A stretch of 64,000 bases of DNA. It comes from Oxyruncus cristatus (Eukaryota; Chordata; Aves; Passeriformes; Cotingidae). How positions within the stretch are numbered: position 1 is the stretch's first letter; every line of letters begins with the position of its first letter. The stretch is from assembly GCA_013399855.1 (NCBI GenBank), contig VXAY01004098.1, forward strand, positions 359,323-423,322, written 5' to 3'. The position numbers and the translations under genes are program-made. Under the pieces are notes generated by a model. It was not told the origin of the DNA and did not search any database. It worked only from the letters and a program-made list of their open reading frames with translations. Shown piece by piece: positions 1 through 11,895 of the stretch.

Positions 1-785
1 AGAAAGCCCTAAAATTGAACAGAGACTGTATCTGAATAATCTTACAGCTAGTTCTGTCCCATGCAAAGGCAGGTGGTCTCTGAAGAGCACAGACCCCAGC
101 CACATAATTACATAGGTTATTTAGCAGTTTGTTCATGGACAGTGTCGTGTTCCTTGGGGAGGGCAAGAAGGGCACTCCTCTGATGAAATGCCCAGGTTTA
201 CCGGCATCGTCCACATCCACTTGAAGCTTCTCCTGTAAGTTACTGCCCATGGAGCTTGATGTGTGTTCCCCAGGTGGGATGGTCCTGTGGCCATAGGTGC
301 TGAATAAATAAAACTAATGCTAATGGAGCACGTAAAATCCATAGGAGGTGAGATGAATTTGGCTGTGCAGAGAGGAAAAGAATTTAAAATCCTTGAATCC
401 ATTCCCTGGCTCTACCCAGCTAACACTCACGCTGCATGCTAATGGCATTTTTAAAAACCTTTGCTGATTAAAACATTTTACCAAATTTAATTAGCTAAAA
501 GCTGATCTACAAAGGTCTTTAAGGTATTTCCTGAGTTAGTGTTTGACCACAGAGTAGGACATCTGGTGCAATCATAGGGACCTTTGTTAAGAACGAGAGG
601 AGTGAAATCTTCTCACAGTGTTGCAGGAAAAGCATCAGTGACAGCAAGCTGAGAGGTGGTATGGCTTTTTTAAAATCAGTTTGAGCCTTGGCAACAGGAA
701 AGACTTTTAAAATAATGATAACTTACTATTAGTGTCAAAACTGTTATTAACGTTAATTTGCCTTATCACTGTTAGTTAGATGTTG

Positions 786-807
786 CTTTTAATGTTGACA
801 TTAAAAG
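786..807. repeat. Perfect 10-bp inverted repeat, 2-nt loop
   Basis: CTTTTAATGT at 786-795 is followed by TG and then its exact reverse complement at 798-807. It lies inside an AT-rich block (about 680-910) and is directly followed by a second hairpin. No function can be assigned from sequence. Confidence 0.7.
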
Positions 808-823
808 TACAGGAATCATTACG

Positions 824-859
824 GGCATGCTGGATTACTAGATCAGTAATTTGCATGCC
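824..859. repeat. Two-step imperfect hairpin with octamer motif
   Basis: GGCATGC (824-830) pairs with GCATGCC (853-859), and inside it ATTACT (834-839) pairs with AGTAAT (845-850). The right side contains a perfect POU octamer ATTTGCAT at 849-856. This could be a protein-binding element or chance in AT-rich sequence. Confidence 0.6.
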
Positions 860-3800
860 ATTAATATGCTATTATTATTTCACAAATAATTATTATAATA
901 TGCTTTATGCTAGCATCAATTTTCTGAAAGTAAGGGCCACGTAACCCAGAAAAAAATTTCTATTTGTGAAAAAGGTCAAAATGTCAGTTTTCAAATGTCA
1001 AGATGTCTATAATTCATTGGCAATTTTGCCCACCTGTGCAATCCCCTGTATGTACATTTTCTGCAAGAGAGTCAGAGAGGAGTCAGAAATGATGATTAGT
1101 GTGGCATGAAACTCCAGCGTGCTGTGAGAAGGGGCCACCACACAGCCTGGCACACAGGGCCCAGTGGCCGAGACACCACTTTGTGGAAGTGGAAAGCAGC
1201 AAGGGTCCACTGCACTTCTTTGCAGATGTGCACAAGCAGGCACCTACAACTGAGGTCAGCAGAGAGAAAGCAAAGCTCACAGGGCAGGGTTTCCATGCCA
1301 GTCTCCCTCAGAAGTGTCCCTCCAAGTGAGATGTCCCTTCAAGGGGTTGGCTTCAGTGCACAGAGGCAGTTGGGGATGGTTGCACTTGAAACGGCTGCAG
1401 CCCCTCAGACATTAGCAGGGGCTCAGGTGAGACTGACAGGTTGCAACGTGAACCCAGGGACAGTGTCTAGGCCACACCATGTGTCTGCAGCCTGGACCTA
1501 AACATGGCCCTGGAATAATCAGCAGCTCAAAGCAGAAGTCCTCTCTAACACCCAGCTGGCACTTGCTTTGTAAAGAAAAGGAGTATCAACATGTAAACAA
1601 TAAAGTTCAGGAATGGGCAGAATACTTTTTCGCAGAAGCAAGTTTGCCAAAAAGAAACCCTGAACTGATTGGGTGTACTTGAACTTGCTTGAATTAAGAC
1701 TTTGAAATTATTTTCCCATTTCTGGTAAAGGTCCAGAGCACATCCAGCCTTGTCTAACCCTCCAGCATTCGGGAAGCCATTAACACTTGTTCTTCAGCAC
1801 CCAACAGCCTAAGGAGCACCTTGCCTGCAAAGGGCATGACTTTACTGACCCTGCTAGGGCACACCTACAGGGAAAGATGCATTCTGTAGGCAGGTGAATT
1901 ACACCACCTCCTCCTCCTGAAACCTGGTGGTTCCAGCACTAGTGCAGGAGGCAATTGGGAGTGGTCAGGCACTTACCCTGCTGAAGGTGTGAATACACCA
2001 GCTTGTTCAAGGCACACACCCTTTGCTGAAGCAGGGACTGGGAAGCAGGTGTCCTACAGCCTGGCTGAAGGCCTTAGCAGGAAGGTAGGATTCCCCTCTC
2101 CATCTCTGGCCCAGATGACCCGAGGTACAGCCAAGTACCCCCTGCCACATGGGATACCAGCCAAGCTGGGACACTTGGATCTGCCCCAGCACTGGTACCA
2201 CACCACCATGAAGCACCACTATACCACTGAGCTTTCTGAAGTGGCAGGAGCAAGACAAAGTGTTTTGATTGGCCAGGGAAAAGATACTTCACATCAAACA
2301 TTTTTGGTTTTTGTTGGGAGTCAGTTTCACTGAGAGGGTGGAACAGATTAAGTCAAGCCAACAGAACCTCAAATTTCTGTGATCTAAAGAGAAATTTTGC
2401 ACCCCTACCACTGAATTGCAAACAGGCTCTGGGGCTTTGCCAGCCCTGGTGACATCCTCACAGCTCTCAACCGCAGAAATCCTCCCCCATTCCTGGCACC
2501 ATTTATCAGGAGCAGCCACCATCTGCTAACTGTTGAGATTTTAGGAAGTCTTGGCTATTTTGGACCTAGCAGTAGTGCAGGGGTAGGTTACACACCGTGG
2601 GTGTTGGTAAGTGTGGCTCCAGGCAGGAACTGTTCTGCTGTTCTGCACTGCAGCAACATCCAAGCTCTAAGTCAATAAAGGCCAATGTGCTAAAGATGTT
2701 AAGTGGGAGAGGGAGCTCACAAGGGAAACAGTTAAGTTCAGTATTTGTGCTCAACTTTCAACACCTGGGATTAGCAAACACCAGGAACCTGAGGGGAAAA
2801 TCAGCCCTGGCATCTCTGCTGGCAGGGAATACCGAGTTTCAAAGAGGGGGAGGAAGAACAAGATGGGCAGCCACAGACTCCTTGGCTGGGAGGAAGGTCA
2901 GCATAGAGCAGAGTCACAGGGAGAAGGGGAGGAGGTGGTGGATGAAAACTTAGCTAAGATCAAGTCTGCAGCTGCCCCAACAGGCAAACCCAGCATACAT
3001 TCTGCACAAGTATTTTCCTCTCAGACCTTGAATAGCAACTTAACTTTGTCCGGGCTGGACCTTTCCTTTCCAGCCGAGCATCGCCTGTGACCTGACCGCC
3101 AGTGCTCCAGCAAGGATTGAGACTTCTTGCTCCCCAACCCCAGGAGGAGCAGCAAGGCACTGAGATTTGGCATTTTCCACCTGACTCCTGCAGCAGCTGC
3201 ACAGCATATGCCACATCTTCTGTAGCCCATCCCGGCAGGCTGATGCAAGGCCCCATAGCTGCTGTAATAAGTAGAGGCACTTGCCTTAGTGTAGCAGATT
3301 GCTTGACTGCAGAGGTGGTCTCTGCCCCCCCACCAGCTCTGGCAGGCCTCCACTCAGCTTTGCAAAGCAAAAATGACAATAAAGCTCCAAGCAGAACATA
3401 GAGCCTGCACGTGTTTCTCTTTTCACATAGACACCCACATTCTGACATTCCCACCCCTAGTTTATGGGTTTGGGTGGTGCCTGCTCCAGGTAGCCAGGGA
3501 AGCAGCTGCCAGTATTTGGCAGGCAGCAGGCTGTCTCCCTTGAGAAGGGAAAGAGGAATAAAGGCTGGGAGAGCCAGGAAGCTCAGGAGAAGGGTGGACT
3601 GTATCAGCATGCTAGAAGGAAGAAAGGTTGTGGGAACTAGGAATGTTGGGTGTTCAGGCAGAAAACTGACTTTTAGAGTGTGACCAATGCATACAAAAAA
3701 TACAAAGGGAGTCCCCCGAGCTGGCTTGGGGCAGTTACACACTGTGTTCTCACAGTGGGGGTGTCCCAGCTGAGGTGAAGACTTGCACTTAAAAGCCAGG

Positions 3801-3961
3801 TTATTATGAGCATGGGAGAAGAGGCAAACCAGCTGCGCTCCAGGGCTCTGGTTCCCTGCTCTCTCCCAGGTGAGAGGCACAGTGCAGCCCCTGCCTGCCC
3901 ACAGCCATTCTTTCCCCCCTGTGCAATACTCAAAGAGCATCTTTTCACTTTGCTTTTGCAG

Positions 3962-4168
3962 AAGCAGATGTTCCAGGAACGAAGTGGCCGAATGCTCCAG
4001 GCTTTTTCTCCCCGGCAGAGCCCAAACAGCAGTCCCACACGAGGCCGCTCTCCATCCCGCTCTCCATCCCCACCCTGGGTCATCAATAAGGCCTCCCCTC
4101 CCTCTTCTCCAAAAGCTGCCTCTGCTTCCCTCAGCAGCATGAGCGAGGGAGATGAGGATGAAAAATAA
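3962..4168 (+). CDS. PCYT1B: PCYT1B terminal coding exon (CTP:phosphocholine cytidylyltransferase beta C-terminus)
   Basis: This is the last coding exon of CCT-beta, the enzyme that converts phosphocholine and CTP to CDP-choline, the regulated step of phosphatidylcholine synthesis. It encodes 68 residues, from KQMFQERS just after a TTTTGCAG acceptor to EGDEDEK and TAA at 4166-4168. Only the end of the membrane-binding helix region and the Ser/Pro-rich phosphorylation (P) domain are present: [20 protein letters not shown], then [20 protein letters not shown]. The [11 protein letters not shown] ending is, as I recall it, that of the beta isoform and not of PCYT1A. The middle (PPWVINKA) differs from the human sequence as I remember it. 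The exon opens in phase 0. An in-frame ATG occurs upstream in the intron, but the acceptor and homology set the exon start. The catalytic exons with the HxGH motif lie before the window. The gene converges on PDK3. Confidence 0.94.
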   Translation, partial: KQMFQERSGRMLQAFSPRQSPNSSPTRGRSPSRSPSPPWVINKASPPSSPKAASASLSSMSEGDEDEK

Positions 4169-4690
4169 AATATATATTTTTTTAACCATGAGACAGAAGA
4201 ACAAGCTATGAACTCAGCCACTGGATGGGGAGAAGCGTGAGGAATACCAGGGGTATCTCTGACAGGAGGGATCGTGCTCTGGGAGATGTTGAAAACGAAC
4301 TGGAGCACAGCAAGGGAGATCTCAGGAAGAGCTTATCCCATCCCCACTCCCTGGCCGTGCTGGAGGCCCAGCCAGCAGCGCCTGCCAGACACAGCACCAG
4401 GGAATGACAAAAACACACCTGTGTGCCAGGTCCTGTCCCTGTTGTGCTGCTTTACAGCTGCTGCTCCAGGCCAGGCCGGAGGGAGCTCTGCACTGAGGGG
4501 AGCTGGCAGAGGAGCCCTGCTGGCTCCTGATCCCGGCCCAGCACACAGGAACGTGTGGGCTGCAGCCTATGGATGGAGAAGATGCAGTTGTACCAGAGCC
4601 TGCTGACCTTAAGGTCATATGAAGGAATGGCTTTGCTGCAGCAAATACATTGAGAAATAGGGAATAAAGTTTTACTTTTTTTTCTTCTTG
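4169..4690 (+). other. PCYT1B: PCYT1B 3'UTR (proximal form)
   Basis: Noncoding sequence from the TAA codon to about 20 nt past the AATAAA at 4663. It begins with an AT-rich stretch (ATATATATTTTTTT) and then becomes GC-rich. The end is inferred from the poly(A) signal. Longer forms are possible, since further AATAAA hexamers lie at 6174 and 6909. An AATAAA at 4164-4169 overlaps the stop codon and is probably too early to be used. Confidence 0.6.
4663..4668 (+). promoter_or_regulatory. PCYT1B: Candidate poly(A) signal of PCYT1B
   Basis: A canonical AATAAA about 495 nt after the stop codon. It is followed by a U-rich stretch at 4670-4687 and, about 130 nt further on, a GU-rich segment (GGGGTGTGTGT). 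This spacing fits a cleavage site near 4685, but usage cannot be confirmed from sequence. Confidence 0.55.
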
Positions 4691-7600
4691 AATAACATCT
4701 GCCCCAGAGCCCAAACCATACCACTGAAATGGAGAGCTCTCCAAGCAAGTTGGTCGAAATCCATTTAATATATTCAGTGCTGCTTGTTGACCGAGCCTTG
4801 GTATGGGGTGTGTGTAAAGAGTCAGGCTTTTTGCTTTATCGAATTGCTCTCCACATTCTTAGTGCCTGAACAGCTGCCTGATCACTTCTGGTTTGCTCCC
4901 TGGCTTTGCACTTCGAAGGAAAGAAAGTAAATGAAAAAGACAGCCCTAGCTGGAATGTGGTGGTGTGGGAAATAGATAGTTTGAAGATGGTTGTGGTTTT
5001 GACTGGTGAATTCTAAAAAAACACACATGGGATCCCAAGGCCTTGGGATGTGGCCTCCTAGGAAACCCTGCTGCTCCCAGCTATGCATCAGCAAACTACA
5101 AGCAAACAGTGCTGCTGTTGGCACGTGGTACTCAGCCAGTTCAACAAACTTCTCATCAAACTCTCAACAGGGTGTGTTCACAGACACACTGCCCCTGCAG
5201 AGCATCCCTGCATTATTCTACCCTAAAATGGAGAAAAAGTTGGAAAAAAAAAGAAGCCTTTTAAACAAGATTAGGAACGAGGATTTTCTCTCTCCATCCA
5301 TGACACCCGTCCAGCCCCAAGCAGAAACACAGGGAGGGTGAGTGAAGCTTTCCCTCATGGCCCTCCAGCTGGGCTTTAAAGCCAGCCCTGCCTGACATTT
5401 GGCTCCATGTTCAGCCCCTCAGCTGGCACCTGCTGCAGTGGCTGCAGAGACTGGCGGGATTTCTGAGCCCTGGGGCTGCTCTGCCCCACAGCCACAGGAA
5501 TGCCTCCAGCCCACAGCACTGGGGGCACCAACGATGCCATTTGGCTCCCGGGCTCATCTGGCACAGCTGCCTCAGCACATGGGCACGTTTGAAGCTCTCC
5601 AGCCCATGACCAGCTTTGGTGTCTGGCCAGCAGGACAAGGCTTCCACCACCCCCCTGTCCCCTGGGCAGCCTGCTGGGCACAGCCCCGGGCAGCGGTGAA
5701 ATCACGGTGCCACGGCTGCCTGGAACTGCAAACCCAGCAGGACACGGCGGCCGCTGTGGGCAGCAGCAGTCAGCACTCGCTGGTTCCCTGCACAGACAGC
5801 ACAGGAAACACTGGAAGGGGAGGGCTCCAAGTGGCTCTTGGAAAACAACTGAGGGAAGAGGATGCCCGAGCACATGGGGTGGTTGTACTTGGTGGCAGCA
5901 GTGCCTCCCAGGCTGCTGTCCTTACCTCACAGAGTGTGACCAGGTTGGTAGGTAAAACTTCACTCCATCCCTTCCAGATACTTTTCTGGGCAGGTAAATT
6001 ACAGACCTTGGTACCAGGCACGAAATTAGCCTTGCACTCTGCTCGTTCCTACAGCTTTCATCCCTCCCCCACTACAGGGTAACTGATTTTTCTTTGGTAA
6101 CATTTTGCCGGACCCTTCTCAGACGACCACAAGTACAAGTACTCAGCATCTTGTGCCACACTTTGTCATCTGGAATAAAGCTAGTTCCTTCTTCGCAGAG
6201 CTGCAAAAAGAGATGAACAGGAAAGAGGGTGGAAAGTGCAAAGGGAGAGCCACAGCTCCTTCAGCTGCCGCCAGCTGTGCGCCCAATGGGACGATGCAAT
6301 TAAGACCTTTCTCAGCCTTAGGCAACCTGTTACTGTAATTTCATACCTGGGATGCACTTGTTAGTTTTTCTGATCCTTTGCAAGTCTTAAGTCTTCCCAT
6401 CACAAACCACCCCTCCACCACGGGAACTGTCTGCTCTCTGCTGGTGCTGTTGATGCGAAGAGCCACGTCCAAATGCAATGGAGGTGGGCAGGGATTTGTT
6501 GTTCTTGGCTTTAGCATTTCTTTTTTGTTCATTTTAGTTTCACAGCACTTAATGTTCAGCAGCCCTTGCTCAGTAGTTTGACTGGAGACAGCACCACGAC
6601 TTGTAAATGGGAACTGGAGAAAAACTCACCAGTGACCTGTTCTTATCAGAAGCTGTTTCTCAGGGTCACAGGTGGGTACCCAGCAACAAAGCCATATATT
6701 GTACCAGGTGTCCATTTGCATTTAGGATATCAAAAAGCTGAAGCCTTTGCCCTGCTGGTACATTGATACGCTGTCTCCAGCAAACCAGAACCTCATCGTC
6801 TCTGGACACATGGAGGGCAGTGTTGCACTTCTGAGTCATGGTTGGGTTTTATTTTTCACAAGTGTTGCTTTAATTCGGTCCTATTTATCAGCCAAGCTCC
6901 ACATGAAAAATAAACAGTGTATGACAAACACAGCTGCCTCACCCTGTTATTTTACAGCACCTTTGGACATATGAGCACAATCCCCAGCACAAACCCCACT
7001 CAGGGCACAGTGTCTGTTACCCCCATCCCTGGTAGCCCACAAATGCCCCTAGAACAGCTCTGCCAACCTGCCCAAAATGCTGCTGCTTGAGTTGCTGCTC
7101 TCCACCTTGACAGGATCACCTCTCCTTGCCTTCACCCACATTTTTCTAGTTGCAAGGTAAAGGTGGGGAAATTCTGTCCCAGCTGGAGAGATGCAGCCTT
7201 AGACACCAACAAGTCTGAGACCTCCCTTACCCTCTGCACAGTGGAATCAGGAGCCACTCTTTTAATTCTTACTTCTAAGTGCAAGAAAGAGATGGTGCTT
7301 TTGCAGCTATTCTGGTTCTGCTGCTGAAAACCATCCCCAGCAACCACAGATGTTCTTGTGGGTGCCAAGATGATGTGTGGCTGTTCCAGATTTACGGAAA
7401 ACCGCAGCAGCAGATGTGAGCCACAGGGACAAATCCTGACATTGGCCTTTGGACTTGATTCTTTCTCCATCTGACCCAGTCTGATGCCTGAATATTTCTG
7501 CTTTGTTCTTTCCCTGTTGTCCTCCTTTCTGTAAGAAGTTAGTACTGCAGCAGCTGTAAAGATTATTTATTGAGCAGTCCTGCCTCAGGCAGGGAGAAGC

Positions 7601-10600
7601 TGAACCAGCAGATGGAGGCTCTGGACTTCCCACCTGAGATATTTTTAATTACAGAATAAGCAAATTTCAAAGTCATTGAGCACAGCAGAGCAACTATTTA
7701 AAGGCACAGAGCCCACACCAAAATGCTGCTAATACAAGCTTTATTGCTTAAGATGGATTTGGGGCTGTTTTGAGAAGTGCCTGGGCATCACTTGGGAGAT
7801 ATGTAAGAAGCATCCCTATGAGTGAGCTCACAGTGTTCAGCCCAGCCCAGAGGAGATCCTTGTTTGGTCCATGGCAAACCCCCTTGGGAACCAGGCCTAT
7901 GAGCCAGAAGGAAAGGTTTGATACTACATCAGATTTGCTTGTAAAAGGGTAACAAACCATCACAGGAAGAGAATCATGTGTGATAGCACTTCATTAAGCA
8001 GCAGTTTCACTTAAGGCTGGTGCAGAAGACCTCTGACCTCCTCATAAAACAGGGCTGAAGATGGGTCAGAAAACAGACCCAGGGTTTTGCCTCTTGGGAG
8101 GAGACCCTTTCAAGCAGCAGGTTGTCTTAAGAACTGATCTGATTTTGAAGAGCATTGTTTTTCCTCTCAAAATACGTGTGTCCAGAACTGCAAACACACA
8201 GTTATTTTCTGTCCTTTCCAAAGGGAAGGCCCTTTCCTGGTAGGTGAGAGGAAGGACAGCATTAGAATTTCTAATTGGAATGGAAATCAAGGCCACTGCC
8301 TCACAGCTCCATCTGAGGGAGAGGACACAGATACAGACAAAAATAAAATAACTGAAAGCCTTCGGATATGCACTTTCACTGTGCTAATCCGAGGACATGG
8401 GACCCAGACTCCAGCAACAACTGTGGCTCTTCCCGTGACAATGTTACAAGCAGTTCCTCAAATAAGAGGCTTAAATTTCCCTGCCCCAGCAGTTATTCAT
8501 GGCCAGTTCTTTCACACAAATGCCTGCTTTGTATACTGGAGAATTGCAAAATACACTGTGAAGACAAGCAAAAAAAATTTTAAGGAGAAAATTATGCCTT
8601 TGAAAGGATCACCTCCTTTAACACTTCTCAAAGGCAATTTCACTCTTTGAAAATACAATTGTCCCTTAAAAGAATTAAAAAGTTACAGGGTTTGATCCTC
8701 CTTTCCCCTGGTAAGACTTAATTGTCTGTGCTATACCTGAAATAAGTGACCTCTGTGGAGCCATCAGGATTTTGACTACTTACAACACTTCCCTCTCATC
8801 ATTTTGGTGGCTCAGCTTTCCATCTACATTTAGGTTTTGGATAGAAGCCTCATCTCCACAGGCAGGGTGATTCGTTCTGCTGCCCAGCACACAATGTTCA
8901 ATAATGCCAGCACAGCAGGAAGCACCCGAAAGAGCCCAGACATGGATCTGAAAGGGGGACACCCCAAACCCCCATACTGTGGGATCAAACAATGCAGAAA
9001 CCCCCAAACCCCTGTGACTGGCTTCTCCTGCTTGCAGAAAGGGTGAAAACAAAGCCTCTGGCACAGGAAAGTTGGGATCCAGTAATCTGAAGAGTTTTTG
9101 GCTTTGTTTTTTGTTGTCTAAATGACTGCAGTAAACAAAAGCAAAAATACAGTTGCAAGGCACAGGTTTCACAGATACAAAACCTAGGAATAAATTAATT
9201 TTTTAAATCCTTATTTGGACCATTCAAGGAGAAAATGGCTATTCACTCAAAACAGTTGTTCCTGTGCCCGATCACATCAAGTCTCACCCACATTTCAAAT
9301 TCTAGAAACAACTTTGATAGAATAAATTATGCCCTCTTCATCACTTTTTGGTACTTTTCCCCCCATTCTCATGATTCTCAAATCACATTTCACTACAAAT
9401 CCACACTGGTTTTCCAAAATAAAGGAGCTGTGACCTTCAAAGCTCTCATCCACTTCGGAAGAGTGGATTAATTATAACCTGCTCTTTACAAGTGACCAGC
9501 TCTGAATATCAACAGGGGTGTGTTATTTTAATGCACTATGTGCCATACTACTCCAGCTTTTTCAGTTCAAAACTAATGCATTAACTAGTAGGAACCCAGT
9601 TACTTTGCTACTTAGCCATACTTGAGATATTTTGTATCATCAGTTTAGAAGTTATTTAGCTTCATTTTTAACACTGTCCTGGGCTTCCACTACTACAGCA
9701 TCTGATTAAATGCCAAAACAAAATGAAAAACTATCCCTTAGGGAAAATTCTCATTTTTTCTCTTCACCCCCCTCGGTTACCTAAGAGACCTCTCACAAAT
9801 GAGTGCATTTATTCCAGAAAAAACCAAACCTAGCCTTTTTAAATATTCACATTGTTCACATGCAAACAGAAAAACGCATAAGGCATTTCCTGTATAAGAA
9901 CTAACAAGATTCTCCCCCCAAAATAACTGGTTCCAAATTAAACATAATCCAAACATCACAAATCTTGGGTGGCTTGTTTTAATTTCCTTTTTCCTCCTCA
10001 AGAGGACCTTTCCTTCAAACCATCCCACAGCACGTACTTGTGTCACAGCCACACAGAGAACATGGAGAACTGTCAAGGACCAGCAAGCTCAGAGTTGGTA
10101 TCTTTTAAAGAAAGGAGAGAAAAAATAAAGTCAGGAGGTCAAGCATCTCTATTCTGACACCTTTCAACTTCCAGTTTCTGTGACTTCAAGTCAATCTGTC
10201 ATTACGAACAGAGAACTGAACTACACAGAAGCTAATTGCAGAGTGGTGGCACCCCCATGCCATCAGCAGAACTGACTCCAGCCATTACCTGAAAGAGATC
10301 ACACCCACAGAGAAGTGCCCCAGGTGATCCTCTTGCACACTTTACCCAACTGTTCAACTGTTTATCAAGAACCCAAAAGTGAGAGATTAATTATATATTT
10401 GACAGAACTGACAGTTGCATACCAAGCACCCTGATAAAATACTTCCACATGCCATTACAAATGTGGAAACCCCAGTTCACCTGCTGTAAGACATGGTATT
10501 TAACAAGCCAGCACTGTCCATTGTTGAGTGCACAGAGTAACAGCAAGACGAAATGTATTAAAAATATTATACAAAGCATAACTGCAACCTCCTCATCCAT

Positions 10601-11880
10601 CACAAAGGGCTACTTGTGAAACACACTGTAAAGTGGTAACCTTGTACGTTAAAGGCACAGGACCCGGCTATTTCTCGCAGCACATAAAGCAGCAGTTTGC
10701 AAGTGCTGCACTGTGGGGACCAGACACCCATTCACCAAAACTGACACTACAGCTGGAAATCCAGAAGGAAAGAATCGTGTTTCCCTGGGGGAATATTGTT
10801 GCCCTGTTCCAGAGCACCCAGAGCACCGTGCTTGGGAACACTTATCCCACCAACATCGAGAAACACAAACCACCCCCTGGCTGTGACTCACACCTGGCAC
10901 ACGCACAAAGCCACCTTCCTCTACCTGAACGCAAACCTGACCACGCCTCAAGTGCTGGTCCCCCACAGCCCTGGGGATTCTGTATCGAGTGTTCCTGTGT
11001 CTACAAAGGGATTTACTAACACAAGGATACAGAGCAAAGCAAACAGCCGAGGGAGGTGCTCAGTGACAGCGCAGGGGAAGCCACGCACACCAACAACCCC
11101 AAGTCTGCCAGGACAGCTCCCGTGGCACAATGTGCAAACTGGCATCAGCTTCCACGACGGCAAGAACATGTTAATGAAGCTGTCCCTGGAAAGCTTCCCA
11201 GTACCAAATCACAGTCAACACGTGACCCTGAAGATTGGCAGAACTGAAGCTTTCGTCCGAAAATGGTCTTTTGATTCAGCGTATTTACAGGTACCTGGAC
11301 ATTAATTTCAAGACAGGAATCCACAGTGGCAGATCAAAAATGTCTTGCAACATTCGAAGCATGGCTCCAGATGCACACTAGTAGAAGCAAAGGAATGTGC
11401 CTGCTGCCTTTGGACTAGGAGACACATGAGGGGAATAGCTTGGGCCAAAGCCATAAAAAAAATTATCCAAGTCACTAGGATGGACAAGGACTTTCAGATT
11501 GCTGTGACAAGATCTCTAAATGGCTGATGCTGTTAGACAACACATGGCAGACATTATTTACTACACTCCATTTTACTCCTAGAGGAGATGGCACAAAAGC
11601 TTAAAGTAAAAACAGCCTCCAAGTTAGATGATGAATATAAACTGATCTGACATTAATAAAAAGTTTAATTTTTCCTATCAAGCATGCCTGACATATTTTA
11701 TACATCTGACTTAATTTAAAAACTGTCTACTGCAAGATTGTCTTCCCACTGAAAGTAACAAATTGAAGTAGAGTCTACAGCAGTCTGAAAAAGGCATGAA
11801 TTGTATAACAAAAACATAATCCCTTGTTACAAATTGTTCTCCTACATAAACCTGTCCTAAAGCCATAAATCTTCATTATA

Positions 11881-11895
11881 CTGCTGCTGCTGCTG
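11881..11895 (+). repeat. (CTG)5 microsatellite
   Basis: Five uninterrupted CTG units in intergenic sequence, followed by CAAC. Too short to be notable beyond possible length polymorphism. Confidence 0.9.

Larger units (their letters stand above)
1..3961 (+). other. PCYT1B: PCYT1B last intron (3' part)
   Basis: This is noncoding sequence upstream of the last PCYT1B exon. I looked for the preceding exon, which should encode the amphipathic membrane-binding helix ending in a GPDGAW-like motif, and did not find it. That exon and the catalytic exons must therefore lie before position 1. The intron ends with a pyrimidine-rich tract and a TTTTGCAG acceptor. Its first kilobase is AT-rich and carries small inverted repeats near 786-859. 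From about 1.1 kb onward it is visibly more GC-rich. The open frames here resemble no protein family I know. Confidence 0.8.

Noticed and set aside
1106..1501. 131-codon + strand open frame upstream of the PCYT1B exon
   Set aside because: The missing penultimate PCYT1B exon should encode an amphipathic helix rich in EEKS-type repeats. This frame does not resemble it and lacks matching splice sites.
5399..6082. 227-codon + strand open frame in GC-rich intergenic sequence
   Set aside because: Its Ala/Gly/Ser/Gln-rich content fits chance translation of GC-rich DNA. I saw no domain and no splice or start context, and an overlapping - strand frame is also open (5376-5873).
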